Below are positions 12,197 through 23,908 of a stretch of 64,000 nt of DNA, piece by piece. The notes below the pieces were generated by a model, which was not told where the DNA came from, searched no databases, and was given only the letters and a program-made list of their open reading frames with translations. The stretch's first letter is position 1. Each line of letters starts with the position of its first letter. Origin of the DNA: Sweltsa coloradensis (taxonomy: Eukaryota > Arthropoda > Insecta > Plecoptera > Chloroperlidae); assembly GCA_024449915.1 (NCBI GenBank), contig JAMZAV010000029.1:1736001-1800000 (forward strand), in the 5' to 3' direction. The translations under genes were made by a program, and so were the position numbers.

Positions 12197-15100
12197 AACA
12201 AACAAACACAATATCGTCATGAGTTTCGCTCCACGGTCAACAAACATTTCTCTCTCACGGAACAGTTAACTGAACAAACATGGAACTAGTGGATCCACCA
12301 GACGGGAATAACAAGTACGATGATATCTCTTTATATATTTGGATAATAATTTTAAAATTCAGAATGGTATATTACAAGTTTCTACTATCATGCAAAGAAA
12401 TGTCAATGCATAGTCTTGGTTTCAGTATTAAAGGGGCTAACAACCCAAAAAATTATTTTTTACTACGTGATCTATAGCACAATACTACACTAAAATGACA
12501 GTTTAAAAAATTATATCTTGTAACTGTTATTGAACACGATTTTTTAAATTTTTTTAATCCAGAAATTTGCGAAAATTGGTGTTTTGGGAAATTTCTGAAA
12601 TTCGGCTTTAACCTGCTTCTTTTTTGGTCCACATAGATACTAGAGCATAGTACCAATCTAAAATGCCCCTTTATAACATCGTGTCTTGAAACTGTGCCCA
12701 AATATACCCTCAAACACGCAAAAATATGCATTCCAAAATCATACCCCATCTTGGTAATCAGCATATTTTGACCGAACTACTTGCCCAAATTACAAATCAA
12801 AATATAGAGAATTTACAGAAAAGGCTGTAGAGTACGTCAATAATGGCCAATATTTTTTGGATCAAAATCCTCCAAGGTCACGGGGCATAAAGATCGTCCC
12901 CATGTTATTTCTTATGGGAGATTTTTGCCGATGGGACCTAGCTCGAAAAATGTCATGTTTGACAATTTTTTGGGAGGTCATGGTGGCCCCAAAAATTTTT
13001 CTGTTGATTGCTAAATTCATTAATAGTTAGCCTGAATGAAATATATTTTTTGAGTTTAGCTGTTAAATACCCCTTTAATCACAAATTGCATATTTTGGTG
13101 GAGGTGCCGGGTCTAAGATAAATCACATTCCCAATGGATGTCGCGTTTGTCAGTTATCTTTTTCTGCAGTCACGAAAATGAGATTATATAAATATTTGAA
13201 AAATTATTTTATTCTTTTAATTCAGCGATACATAGAACAAACAGCATAACAGTGTTACGTGAGTGATTTATAGACAACTGCATTAAATTGTATAATCCCT
13301 TGAGTCGCTGACACGAAATAGCTTAGAGAACATTAAAGAGTAGAATAAGGAATAGGAAATAGTATTCAAATTTCTATGCGAATGCCATCTAACAATACAA
13401 ACAAAAACTTCTGGACGTACGTTAGTTTAATTTTTGTTTCTAACTCATGGCAAGACCCTCATCTACCGAATACAGTGACTTTTCCTTGTATTAAATATGA
13501 CCTTTCTCTGACTTGTGTTGCAAGCTGGTGCTATGAATAATCGGGAAGACATTACTTTTTTTATTATCCTACTATATTCAGGGCCAGTTTATGATTGCAA
13601 AAATATCAGATTTTCATTATTTATAAAATATTTTCAGTCATAAAATGGGCTTAAAATTTTACACTTAATAATGGCGGAAAAAACAGGGCAATATGTCATA
13701 ACCCTACAATCAATAACAGTTTGCGAAAAAATACATTTTTGCTGATTATTTTACTTGTAGAAGTCGTTTAGGAATAAAATTTGTTTCTAGTGTGATAAAT
13801 AAATAGTCCTACCCATAAACAATAATTTGTATAACAAGATATAAATTTCGCTAATTTGTATATACATTTTAACGATTAATGGTTTTATGACGACATTGAT
13901 AAAGAAAATGTCAACAATGTACTATTGTTTATAACGAGTTAGTGAACCGCTGACCGGCAAATTTTGCTTCGAGCATCGAGCATATTCGAGCATATTCAGA
14001 AAATACCGAGGTCAATTTCATTTATCAATATAGCTGATTCAGGGTTATGACGTTACACGTCTTTTCACTATAACAGCGCGGGAAAGAGTAAACGTAAAAC
14101 TTTGTACCTCTGTGGAATACAAAGTACGTACTTTAAAATTATTATAAACTAAGGCAATGGTGCTTTTAAGTGAATATCTACTTATTTTGTACACCAGCTC
14201 TAAAAACTAAAACTGGTGAGCCTTCCCTATTGGGCAATGTTTTATTTTTATAAGCTTTTAAAAATTTTGTGGCAAGCGGACTATTTTTGTTATAGGTCTT
14301 TGAGTGGGTACTGTGAAAGCTAACACATAATATTTTATGCTCGATTTATTATCACCAGCTGGTTTATACCAGTATGTTTTATATTGTCGCAATTTTCAGC
14401 TTAGTAGACATTGAAAAAAAAATATTTTATTATTTTATTAGTATATTATATTATATTATAACATTTAAAATCATTAAATTGTATCAACAAATCGATTGAA
14501 TCAAGTTAAGAATAAGTTTGCATTCTCGCATCTTCAATCAAAACGTTTTCTAAAGATAAACAATATTTTCTTTTCAAATCTCTTTGTTCTATAAACCTGT
14601 GATTCTCTTTCCCTTATCAACCAAAGAATATGCATTTTCTAAAATGGGTTTTCCTTGGATTGTTTTCAATTCAAACGGAGCCCTGACTTCTGGCTTCTGT
14701 TTATGGATACAGTGTGCGCGTCGCGAGCGGTTCTTGGGTGGGGGAGGGGCGGAGGGAAGTGGGAGGGGGGTATTAGGGGGTTGGATGATTGAGCTTCCGG
14801 AACAGAAAGCAAAACATATCTGAATACCCCAGAGAGAAACCATATGTGGTTATAAAAGATATGATAAAAGGAAAGTTTTGAATGGGCAATTTACGTAATT
14901 TTTGCTTCCGTTTTCAATCGCAGAGAAAAATGGTTTGTTTTTAGTAACTAATTTAATTTGTATTTGTTTAGTATATTCGTTTTGTTTATTTATTACCTTT
15001 CAATAATAGACTGATAATGTAGACAGCCATGTTGTCACTTCTAACCACATGCAAGGACAAAGCATTATGTACAATTACGAAAACTATTTTAAACTCGATT

Positions 15101-15239
15101 ATAATATGATAATAATATTGATTGATTTAGCCTATTCTTAACGTTTTATTTTATTAACATAATGTATATAATAAAGTACAGTTAAGTACATCAGTATACT
15201 TTTTGTTTCAATTCTCGCACGTTTCTAGCATCAAATCCT
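12197..15239. other. Gene-free AT-rich stretch
   Basis: I see no exon or complete repeat. A G-rich patch lies at about 14737-14782. A tag GGTGGAGGTGCCGGG near 13098 is shared with sites near 33724, 36326 and (reversed, partial) 45902, marking fragments of another dispersed repeat. Confidence 0.5.
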
Positions 15240-15249
15240 ATATAAATTC

Positions 15250-15490
15250 TAAGGTTGTTCAAAATTAGCCTGGTTGATTCTGGCGCTGTCCGCGGGTGGA
15301 TCGTGTCCAGCCTGATTGATCGGTGTTTCCAACTTAAATATGACGTTCTCTAGTTGGTCATTGTTCACTCGTCGATGGTGTCGGCGCCTACAGGGTTTGA
15401 TTGGTCGCCTTTAAATTTAGTATCCCTCACTGAAAATCATTATGTGACTTAGTGCGTAGACTCTAAATACGAACGTATTTATTTATTTAT
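15250..15490 (+). mobile_element. SINE A, 5'-truncated copy
   Basis: It contains the SINE A body from the GTTGATTCTGGCG region through TCGATGGTGTCGG and the tail (ACTGAAAATCATTATGTGAC, then TTTA repeats). The tRNA-like head is missing. Confidence 0.75.
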
Positions 15491-17499
15491 AAGAAACTGA
15501 ATGCCATAAACTTGCATATTATTAATTCTGAGGCCAATGTAATACCTATTTATGTAATTTAAATTGGTTTTTTGCCATAACTAGTATATTTGGATCTGTG
15601 CAAGCACATACATGATGATTTATTGATGATCAATTGATTTATGAAACAATAATTTTCAGGTATTTAGTTAATGGCTCGGAAACAAGCAGCGAATACCATG
15701 GTGAGTATACCAAACAAAGAAAAAATAAATCACAATATTGTTAAACCGAGTTTTCTGAAACCAGCTTATAACAGCGAAATCAACTGATTCCCGAAGATTT
15801 ACGAAAGCGAACGGAGATCAACGAAGCAACTTAAAGTGTCCGTTCACCTCTTTAACAAGTTAGTCTTAACATCAAATAGAAACATAAACACTAAGTAGTT
15901 TGTGTATATTTCCCGACCTACGTCAATAGGGGTCTTTAAATTCATCGCCGCGCTCAAGAACAGTGACGTCACTGTTCTTGAGCTGGCGAGGTGTTGCAAC
16001 ACGACACATCCACTAGCGATGTGTAACGCGCGAGGCAGGTCCCGGTCTATCTGTCGAAATAGTCTGTTCTACTAAAACCAAAGCGGAAGACCCGAGTTCA
16101 CAATCACTAACAATACATAACACTGGTCAACAACACTTGTTTTGAAAAACATACTGCTAATAAAGTAGCTATGGGATAGCGTCAGTTTTCGTAAAAACGT
16201 AAATGTCAGGGTTGCCAGTGGTAAGTATCGAACATTCGAACCGGGGACCTCCCGAATAAGTCTCGCGTGTTACGCTTGTACTATCTATCTATTATAATGC
16301 ACCGTAAAAAGATAAACAATATTATATCAGTGACACTGACTGTATACATATACCTCACCTCATTATTACTAGTATGATATACTGGTATTGAGTAATACTA
16401 ATATGTATGATATAATACAATACTATGTGAAAAAGTACGCGTAAGGTTTTCGGTCAGTGTTTGTTTACTCTTACTAATTAATAGCTTATCGTTTTTCGAG
16501 TAGATGCAGGCTGGCACATAATATATTAGAACAATTCCAAACATAAACTTAGATATAAAAAAAATCACCGTCAACAGCATATTGGACAACATACAAAGCG
16601 TACTGGCATAGTGCATCAGCATTAAATATTTATCTTTCGACTGTAGCCCGGGGGGGGGGGACACTTGCGTATATCTAACAAGTCGATTGTCGAAACAACA
16701 GAATTTCATAATTTCGTAATAATCACAAATCACTCGATACTTGTACTAATGGAATGGAATGGCCGTACCTAGCGTAGAGACAAGACAAGACAATAAATGA
16801 AATTAAATGAAAAGTTTTAAAGGAAATATGATCGTTCCAAGTACACAAAAATAGTCATCGTCAAGACTCAAGATAAGAGTGAAAGTGCACCCTATTGGTA
16901 CGTTATTCACCTTATCCTGCTTATTCTATTGTAAACAGTGACATGACTGCTGTGCTCCATACACGAGATTACAAGATTGTATAGGCGTATTTGTATTTTG
17001 CTTTGTGTGAATAACAGATGGACATGTTATGTAAATCAATCCAGAAATTACCAAATCCATCTCAGCCGGGTTGAGAGATGCACATGTGTTTTGTTTCGAC
17101 CTAATTTAAACCGAGTATCAATGTCTTATCCCCCACCCTCCTTCAAAGCTTGTGTCGCGTGCTAAGTGACAGCCCAATAAGATGACGCAGCTCGCCTCTA
17201 CACTCGACACTCTGCCGGCCGCTACTCGTGCACTGTTGCCACGACTGCTAAGTGGCAGAGATGAAGGAAATTTATTTGCACATTTAACAATTTTAGCGTT
17301 ACTACGAGTATTTTTTGTCAATCATTTGTTGTAAATGGAGTCTACTTACGTAAATAGATGTCTGTGTAAGCCTTTACATAAGAGGTGAACGATCCCTTTA
17401 ACAAACACGCATTCAAAGTCTTTAAACTTTCGCGAACTTTAAGAAGAATATACCACGAAAACTCTTCTTTCGGAAATCTTCCGAAAACGGAACATACTA
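15491..17499. other. Gene-free stretch
   Basis: It holds a perfect palindrome (15952-15983), a reversed tRNA-like remnant at about 16195-16300 (CGAACCGGGGACCTCCCGAA) and a G run near 16652. No convincing exon is present. Confidence 0.5.
15952..15983. repeat. Perfect 32-bp palindrome centred on a CRE-like site
   Basis: Each 16-bp half (GCTCAAGAACAGTGAC and its exact reverse complement) meets at TGACGTCA, the canonical cAMP-response-element core bound by CREB/ATF factors. It could extrude a cruciform. Regulatory function is not shown by the sequence alone. Confidence 0.8.
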
Positions 17500-17501
17500 T
17501 G

Positions 17502-17688
17502 AAAACGCCTAAGTCGTTATTAGACGAGTGAGCGAGCCATATATTGAGTACCCGGAAACACCCCCCCCCCCCTACTTCAGCCTGGATCTCGACAGCATGG
17601 GTCTTTCCTCCTTATATTAGGCTAAGGATACAAATGACCGTACTCAACACATGGTTCGCTCACTTGTCTAACAACGACTTCGGCGTTT
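17502..17688. mobile_element. MITE-like element with inverted ends of about 50 bp
   Basis: The left arm (AAAACGCCTAAGTCGTT ... GAGTGAGCGAGCCAT ... TTGAGTACC) and the right arm (GTACTCAACACATGG ... TCGCTCACTTG ... ACGACTTCGGCGTTTT) are imperfect reverse complements around a centre with a C homopolymer. Related ends occur at 21289-21455, 55265-55302 and 61178-61350. Confidence 0.6.
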
Positions 17689-19146
17689 TCAAGTTTAAAA
17701 TTAATATATATTACATTTGGTTGGGTATGGCTAGATTTAATTTTAAGTCCAATGTATGTAGTAATGGTATGTGAGCTCTCTATATCACAAAACGCATTTT
17801 AAAATACGTTAAAGCTTGAAACAAATCAGAGAGAAACAGTTTTGCCAGCTCATGTTTCCATCTACTGATATCCAGTCACCCCCTGAAGAGATACTGATCT
17901 AGGGCGACGGTCGTCGCCCGGCAGACAAGCGATGCGATGCTTAGGCGACACCGAACTCCGGCCCTATATACAGCTACCAGAGTTGGGGGGTTTTCAGCTA
18001 TCTGCACACGCCGCCCCGAAAGAGTTACAATCTTGAAACTCGGCATATGACCTGGTATGTGGTCCATGACATACACAAAAAAAAAATCAACCCGATCCGA
18101 CAAACTCGTTCTGTGTTAAAAAAGGCTCTCAACATCGTCAAATTCCTTAAGGCTGGCTGGTGGTTGGGTGGGTGGGTGGGTGGGTGGCTGGCTGGCTGGC
18201 TGGCTAGGAGTTCTCCGCGGAGATTTCTTTAGCCTACAGAGAAAACGGTAAATCTTAGAACTATGAAACTTGGACCTCACTTAGGTGTATTTCAGACGCA
18301 GTGCTCTTTGCTTTCAAAACCAAAATCGGGTAACAGGGACCGGAGAAAATCAAAAATTTGGATGATAATCAAAACGCGTAATTACCAAGGCGTGGTAATT
18401 TGTACAAACTTGAAATTAAACATGCTATTAACCATTATAAATGGGCTAAATTTGGGGATGACCATGGGCCCAAAAATGACAAAACCATATCTGAACTTTA
18501 AAAAATGAATCATTCAAAGAAAACGCTACAACTAAGTTGTTTCAAACGTGGAATACATTTTGATATCTCTCATTCTTATCACTTTTGAATATGGAAAGCA
18601 AAATGGTTAACGGGTACCGGAAAAAATCCAAAATTATCAAAAGTAGGTAATTCCGTATCTCTTATGAATAATACGCTATACCGAGGAAAAACGGTCATCT
18701 TAGAACTTTGAAACTTGGGCCACACTCAGATGTACCTCATATAACAAAAACCGGGCAATTGGGACCGGGTAAAATCAAAATCAAAATCAAAAATCAAAAT
18801 CAAAATCAAAACGCGTAATTACTCAGGCGTAGTAATTTGTACAAGCTTGAAATTAAACATGCTTTAACCATTATAAATATCAAGTGCTTATGCTAGTGCG
18901 TGGTCTTGTTGTTAGCGTATCTGCTTCCAATGCAGAAGGGCCAGGGTTCGATTCCCGCTAAAGTCAGAAGTTTTTTAACTTCTGATTTGGACTTAAGTCT
19001 ATCAGTTCTTGTCTTAGGAGTTTGTAAACGGTGACTTTGGAGCCGGTCCTAGCAAAATCAAAACGCGTAATTACTCAGGCGTAGTAATTGTATACAAGCT
19101 TGAAATTAAACATGCTCTTAACCATATATAAAATATCTAGTGCTTA

Positions 19147-19570
19147 TGCTAGTGCGTTGGTCTTGTTGTTACGCGTATCTGCTTCCAATGCAGAAGGGCC
19201 AGGGTTCGATTCCCGCTAAAGTCAGAAGTTTTTTAACTTCTGATTTGGACTTAAGTCTATCAGTTCTTGTCTTAGGAGTTTGTAAACGGTGACTTTGGAG
19301 CCGTCCTAGCAACGAAGCACATAATAAATTTCAGAGTTGTTCTGAATCGGCCTTGTTGATTCTGGCGTTGATCCGCGGGTGTTCGCACTGTCCATACCAC
19401 TGATTGATATATTTCCTATTAAAAATATCGATCTTTGGTTGGTTATCGCTCACTCGTCGATTGCGTCGGGCCTGCAGGTTGGCTTGGTCGCTTTGATTTA
19501 AAGTCCCCCACTGAAAAATCTGTTATATAACTGAGTGGGTAGTCTGTAAATAAAAATTATTTATTTATTT
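19147..19570 (+). mobile_element. SINE A inside R1 copy 2
   Basis: The tRNA-like head (GTATCTGCTTCCAATGCAG, GGTTCGATTCCCGC), central body and CAG-stem-loop tail match the other full copies. A duplicate partial head sits at about 18895-19052. Confidence 0.8.
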
Positions 19571-19682
19571 AAGGGGTATCTTTGGGGGGACCGTGGGCCC
19601 AAAAATGTAAAAAAAAAACAACTTTGAACTCAACAATTAATCATTCACACCTTGATAGCAAAACGAACAACAAAAAGATGTA

Positions 19683-20112
19683 TATCCAACCAAATACAAA
19701 AATTTGTAAAAAAAAAAACGGCAGCCAATTAAGCTCTCCTTCGAAAGTCTTCGGCTGTGAATGCTGTGAGATATAGAAGTTGAGCCAAGCTTTTTATTCT
19801 TTCTCCCTAGTTTTGCTTTTAGAATAAGTAAGATCATTTCGCCTGTTGACGAGCGCCAAGCCAACGATTGTTGTGGTAAAAAGTAAAATTTTTATGATTC
19901 GAGTTTAAAAATTTTACTTTTTTACCACAAAAATCGTTGGCTTGGCGCTCGTCAACAGGCGAAATGATCTTACTTATTCTAAAAGCAAAACTAGGAGAAA
20001 GAATAAAAAGCTTGGCTCAACTTCTATATCACACAGCATTCACAGCCGAAGACTTTTGAAGGAGAGCTTGGCTGCCGTTTTTTTTTTTACAAATTTTTGT
20101 ATTTGGTTGGAT
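19683..20112. repeat. Terminal foldback of R1, copy 2
   Basis: The arms of about 205-210 bp are near-perfect reverse complements and closely match the foldback at 3281-3780, but the centre has lost most of its loop. Confidence 0.8.
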
Positions 20113-20519
20113 TCAGATCTTCTCGTACCTGAATCTCAATGAGGTTTGCAATACTGTGTCCAAGGTTTGTTTTGTACACAGTGGGATCGTTTACACTTGG
20201 ATCGCGCACTAATACAACGTATCTGGGACACTAGAACTAAGAAGAATTTCAAAAAATCTCGTAACTTGCCTGGAATCTGCGTCATCTTTCACATCCTCTT
20301 ATTTCGATGAGTAGCATATTTGGAAGAAAATAAAAACGTGTTCAGAACTTCACAATAAGTTAAGTAATGATAAAGGCGCACATAAGATGGTATACAATGA
20401 TTTTATTGAACTGCTCGCTCATTTACTAGTTGTAACTTTGAGGGAAAATAACAGTTGTTTCATGGCTCTGTCAGATCGCTTGAAAATACCGCATTTAACT
20501 CGAGAACCTGAAGATTGTC
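20113..20519. other. Short gene-free stretch before the pseudogene
   Basis: I see nothing firm. Part of 20430-20520 may be a more decayed continuation of the pseudogene that follows. Confidence 0.35.
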
Positions 20520-21181
20520 TAAAAAAATAAGTGCAAAGCCATAAATGACATCGTGTGATATCTAGGTGACCAGCTACGTGGGACTCTGCGCTTTCTGCGC
20601 GTGACGTGTGTAATCTGGACTTTAGAGTGTATAAACGCCATCGCCAAGTGTCATCACCTAGAAGATTTGGCCATACTAGATGGTTACAAACTCCCTGAGC
20701 GATGCTTCTTTGCGATAGCTAACATTTCACATCTTGATCGTCTCAGGATTGATAAGAGTCACAATATTTCTGAGACCACGTGGATATCCATGTTTTCCAA
20801 CTATGCTTTAATAAGATCTTGAATGAGCTTGTCCTTACGTCAATGGAGCTTACATTTAGTTTTTTGTGTCGCAGTGGGCTGGAAAGCATTTTCAAGGGGT
20901 ACAATACACTCACAATTCTGGAGGTGCGATACAATCGTAGAAGGGTCGAACTTGATGATACCTGAATATTTATTAGGACTAAAAAAACTAAGTTTTAATT
21001 CATAAAAGATCAATTAGGTAGGTGCAGCAACTGGAAGGCTCCACTACATGAAAAGGTGCCGGATCTACTCATTATGGATTATGGAACTGATAAATTACCT
21101 AACCATTTCGCTGCCCGTTTTAATATTCACACACAATTTCAAACTTTAAAAGAAAATAACTGTAGTTTTAAGTTAGCCTAG
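20520..21181 (+). pseudogene. Decayed F-box/LRR-like pseudogene
   Basis: LRR-like protein similarity is spread over several frames. One frame, after an in-frame TGA at 20556-20558, gives YLGDQLRGTLRFLRV and continues through KCHHLEDLAILDGY and HLDRLRIDKSHNISETTW. A second gives NELVLTSMELTFSF and YNTLTILEVRYNRR. A third gives YLLGLKKLSFNS. A last segment ends at TAG 21179-21181. The order and spacing of Leu, Trp and charged positions parallel the C-terminal half of the intact F-box/LRR protein at 22547-23908 (for example KTLRSLKLIKANNIRWT and KCDHLETLGV). I therefore read it as a broken relative of that gene. No F-box part is recognisable. A polyadenylation signal follows. Confidence 0.7.
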
Positions 21182-21237
21182 ATACATTTCTATTTTTTGT
21201 GTTTTGTTATTAATTTTATACTATTGTAGTGCTCCTT

Positions 21238-21243
21238 AATAAA
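21238..21243 (+). promoter_or_regulatory. Polyadenylation signal AATAAA after the pseudogene
   Basis: It lies 57 bp past the last TAG of the pseudogene and is therefore in a plausible position. Chance AATAAA matches are common in DNA this AT-rich. Confidence 0.4.
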
Positions 21244-21288
21244 ACAATTTAGGTTTACCTACACCATTTTAATTAATTCACGTTGTTT

Positions 21289-21455
21289 TACTAGGAAAAC
21301 GCCAAGGTCGTTGCTAGACGAGTGAGCGAGTCATGTTTTGAGTACCCCGTAACATTCCCTTACCTCACCCTACCTAAGGCTGGATCCAGCATGGTTCTTT
21401 CCTCCCTAGCGCATTAGGCTAGAGTTTTGACGCGCCATTATACCAACTTAACTCA
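21289..21455 (-). mobile_element. Helentron/MITE-like short element
   Basis: It starts CTAGGAAAACGCCAAGGTCG, followed by GACGAGTGAGCGAGTCATG and TTGAGTACC, matching the left arm of 17502-17688. In reverse it ends with a hairpin, TTTTCCTAG and T, like the longer family. The other end (about 21455) is uncertain. Confidence 0.5.
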
Positions 21456-21804
21456 ATACCATATCATTGACACCTTATATCAATCATTTTAAATGCAAAT
21501 ATCCGGGTACTCAACTCTATACCGAGGATGGTATAACACTAGTATTCAAGAAGAAATTCAAAATTTGGAATGCTTCAGGCCTCGGAAAACACTCGCGTAG
21601 GTGTATTGGTTCATTTTTAATGCTATCGATTTTTGATTTTTGATTTTTCTTGACCAATTTGGCCAATGCTATGCATGTGTTCCATACCGTGTTCCTTTGA
21701 ACACTCACTGGGAGAATTATATTTATCTTTGTGAAGAGAACTTTTTCGTATTGGTGAATCAAAAATAATATCTAGACCTATAGGGCCTAGTTGGAAATAA
21801 TGGA

Positions 21805-21897
21805 ATCGAGAAATTACAAAATCTATCCCGATCGGGGTTAGGACCTGGGTCTCCCACTTTCCGCGTTGGCACCATAACCAACTAGACCACCAGGTTT
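21805..21897 (-). mobile_element. SINE C head (reverse), tRNA-derived
   Basis: The reversed tRNA-like sequence has TGGTCTAGTTGGTTATGG (reverse complement) and a decayed B-box. It lies head-to-head with the forward copy at 21898-22072. Confidence 0.55.
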
Positions 21898-22072
21898 GTT
21901 GCAGTACTGTCAAATCAATTCAGATCTATAATGCAGCAATAATTCTGAAGTTAAAATGTTATAGTTCCGATGGTCTATAGGGCCTAGTTGATTAAGGCAC
22001 CTACCCGGAAAGCGGGAAACCCGGGTTCAAACCTGGATCGGGATTGATTTTATTATTTCTGGATTGTATTAG
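21898..22072 (+). mobile_element. SINE C copy (forward), tRNA-Asp-like head
   Basis: It begins GTTGCAGTACTGT, runs through ATAATGCAGC and then a tRNA-like segment (GGTTCAAACCTGG B-box), and ends near a TGGATTGTATTAG-type tail. The same start, order and tail are found at 63514-63676. Confidence 0.65.
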
Positions 22073-22391
22073 AAATGGAAAATAGTTGTACCATTGACTA
22101 TAGAAAAAACTACGGAACAAACAGAGATGCACTGCCGGACTCGGTACCAGCCACGATTTACTTGCAAACACCTGATAGAAATGGTGTGATTGGAAGATGC
22201 GTGGAAAAGCCTATGCTCAGCTAAGCTTTCCACATATAATGTTTTGTAAAAGGTTCAACTGAGCTACTTTTAAAGCGTACAATGGAGAACAGTCTAGGGA
22301 CAGAGACAGAGACAGAAAGAAACAACATCTATTGAGGCATATATATATATAATTTTATCAAAACACATAGACTAGTGACATATTATATTAT
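22073..22391. other. Gene-free stretch downstream of the F-box gene
   Basis: It contains a short GAGACA run (22299-22315) and a TA run (22341-22350). No gene is seen. Confidence 0.4.
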
Positions 22392-22397
22392 TTTATT
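22392..22397 (-). promoter_or_regulatory. Polyadenylation signal of the F-box/LRR gene
   Basis: AATAAA on the minus strand lies about 150 bp past the TAG stop (22547-22549), a normal distance for a short 3' UTR. I could not test cleavage-site use. Confidence 0.5.
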
Positions 22398-22546
22398 AAT
22401 GATAAGCTTTAGCAACGGTTCCTGTAAGTGACGTGTTACGTTTTGTGTGACAGCTGAAGGCTCCATGTATTTTTTTAAACACTACAAAATTTACAATGCT
22501 ATTTAGTAATCGGGATGGTTGTTCATCAATGATATGTGCATTGTGC

Positions 22547-23908
22547 CTATTCAAAGTTGTACTGAGGGCTGTATTCGATATTCAGCTCAGGCATTAAAGC
22601 TTTTAGTTTTGTTACATTATTCAGCAGCAGGTTCAAATTTTGATTTTTACCTTCAAATAAGTACAAAAACTTCAGCTCAGGTAGAACAACAGGAATTTGA
22701 AGAATTGCATCATGATTGAGCCGGTCGTAGACGTAGAGTTTTAGTACCTGTAGCTTCTTACATTTCGAAAAGGCACTTGTAAACACGCTCGCACTCGTAA
22801 AGAGTCCATTAAACGGATTAAGCAACCCGAGAACTCGTAGATTCTGAAGGTTCGCGACGATGGTTGACACCACTGCCTCTGAAAAGGTACAGTAGATGAG
22901 ATTCAGAGACTCGAGGTTCTTCAGTGAGGGAGAAGAAAGCAGCTCGATCCAGGTACCCTCCGGCAGCCGGGAGTAAGCAAACTCCAGATGGCGCAGGCTG
23001 GACATCTTTCCGATGTTAAGCATAAACTCAGGATGGCCAATGTGGTCTTGGTCAATGTAACAAGTCACACCTAAAGTCTCCAGGTGGTCGCACTTTAGCA
23101 GCGCGGAGAAAACTTCTTGAGTCCAGCGGATGTTGTTGGCCTTGATTAGCTTCAAAGACCGAAGAGTCTTACAGAACTTGTTGCACATGGCTATCATCTC
23201 GACGTCAGATAAAAAAAACGTTTTAAATTTTTCCAAATTATTGTTGTAAATCAAATGTATTTCTTCAAGATCGAGGCAACTGTTGATAAGTTGCGCTAAA
23301 GCGCTGGAACTGATTGAAGCAAATGCTAAATGCAAAACTCGTAGGTGGGTGAGTTGATGACAAAGGTTATCATAAAAATACTCGCCAGGCACGTAGCATC
23401 CGCGTACTTTAAGTACTTGAAGCTGATTACAGTTTTGCAACAGTGTATTCATAACTGTTGTTTCGATCCCGTCCTTCGTCATCCAACAAGTTTGTGTCTT
23501 CAGCACTAACGCCCGTATCGTGGGGTTCTTTATGCTCACCTCTTTTAAGATGGTCTCCATGTCACTACGGTTGACCAGTGTGAGTTCTTCAAGCCTTTTA
23601 GCAAACCCTAGGATCTTGATGACATCCTCTGTTTTTGCATCGTCCTCACTGAATGTTAGCGACTTATAGAAGGAAGCGTCTTGATGAAGATCATTCCATA
23701 GAGTACACACCTGGGATATCTCGCTCAGTTCTGCGTGAGTCAGGTACGAGAACACATGAAGAAGCACCTCCTGAGGGAGACTGTGTATGTTCACAGCTGA
23801 CTCTGTAGTCTCGGATCTTGTGGAAGAAGCTGACGAAGTCAACCTTTTCTTCTTAAACAACGGTCCTTCCGATAATATACGACGGCAGTGAATGAGTATA
23901 TTTCCCAT
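22547..23908 (-). CDS. F-box/leucine-rich-repeat protein (FBXL type), single exon, 453 aa
   Basis: The predicted protein is a substrate-recognition subunit of an SCF (SKP1-CUL1-F-box) ubiquitin ligase. The F-box lies at about residues 41-85 (HSLPQEVLLHVFSYL, then VCTLWNDL), which would bind SKP1. Residues of about 105-440 hold degenerate leucine-rich repeats (LRSLKLIKANN, LRHLEFAYSRL, LESLNLIYCTF, LRVLGLLNPF, LQVLKLYVYD, LKFLYLFEG) that would bind substrate. The substrate cannot be read from the sequence. The frame is uninterrupted with no splice sites needed. The chosen ATG has G at -3 and G at +4. The N-terminus MGNILIHC has Gly2 and a near Cys but lacks the usual Ser/Thr at position 6, so lipidation is only a weak possibility. 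It lies inside the dpr-like intron on the opposite strand, tail-to-tail with a decayed relative. Being intronless, it may be an old retrocopy, though the intact frame argues for function. Confidence 0.88.
   Translation of the reverse strand: MGNILIHCRRILSEGPLFKKKRLTSSASSTRSETTESAVNIHSLPQEVLLHVFSYLTHAELSEISQVCTLWNDLHQDASFYKSLTFSEDDAKTEDVIKILGFAKRLEELTLVNRSDMETILKEVSIKNPTIRALVLKTQTCWMTKDGIETTVMNTLLQNCNQLQVLKVRGCYVPGEYFYDNLCHQLTHLRVLHLAFASISSSALAQLINSCLDLEEIHLIYNNNLEKFKTFFLSDVEMIAMCNKFCKTLRSLKLIKANNIRWTQEVFSALLKCDHLETLGVTCYIDQDHIGHPEFMLNIGKMSSLRHLEFAYSRLPEGTWIELLSSPSLKNLESLNLIYCTFSEAVVSTIVANLQNLRVLGLLNPFNGLFTSASVFTSAFSKCKKLQVLKLYVYDRLNHDAILQIPVVLPELKFLYLFEGKNQNLNLLLNNVTKLKALMPELNIEYSPQYNFE

Larger units (their letters stand above)
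17902..20112 (+). mobile_element. Composite repeat R1, copy 2
   Basis: It has the same modules in the same order as 1491-3780: the GACGGTCGTCGCCCGG head, GGGT/GGCT microsatellite, two GAAAACGG-type blocks, duplicated tRNA-like units (18806-19052, 19053-19311), SINE A body, TTTA tail and terminal foldback (19683-20112). Small indels and microsatellite length differ from copy 1. The whole composite was duplicated or transposed as one unit. No coding capacity was seen. Confidence 0.8.

Noticed and set aside
15660..15702. Possible 41-bp micro-exon between TTTTCAG and GTGAGT
   Set aside because: The splice-like borders look good, but the length is not a multiple of three and would break the in-phase join of the two dpr exons; TAG or TAA stops occur in some frames.
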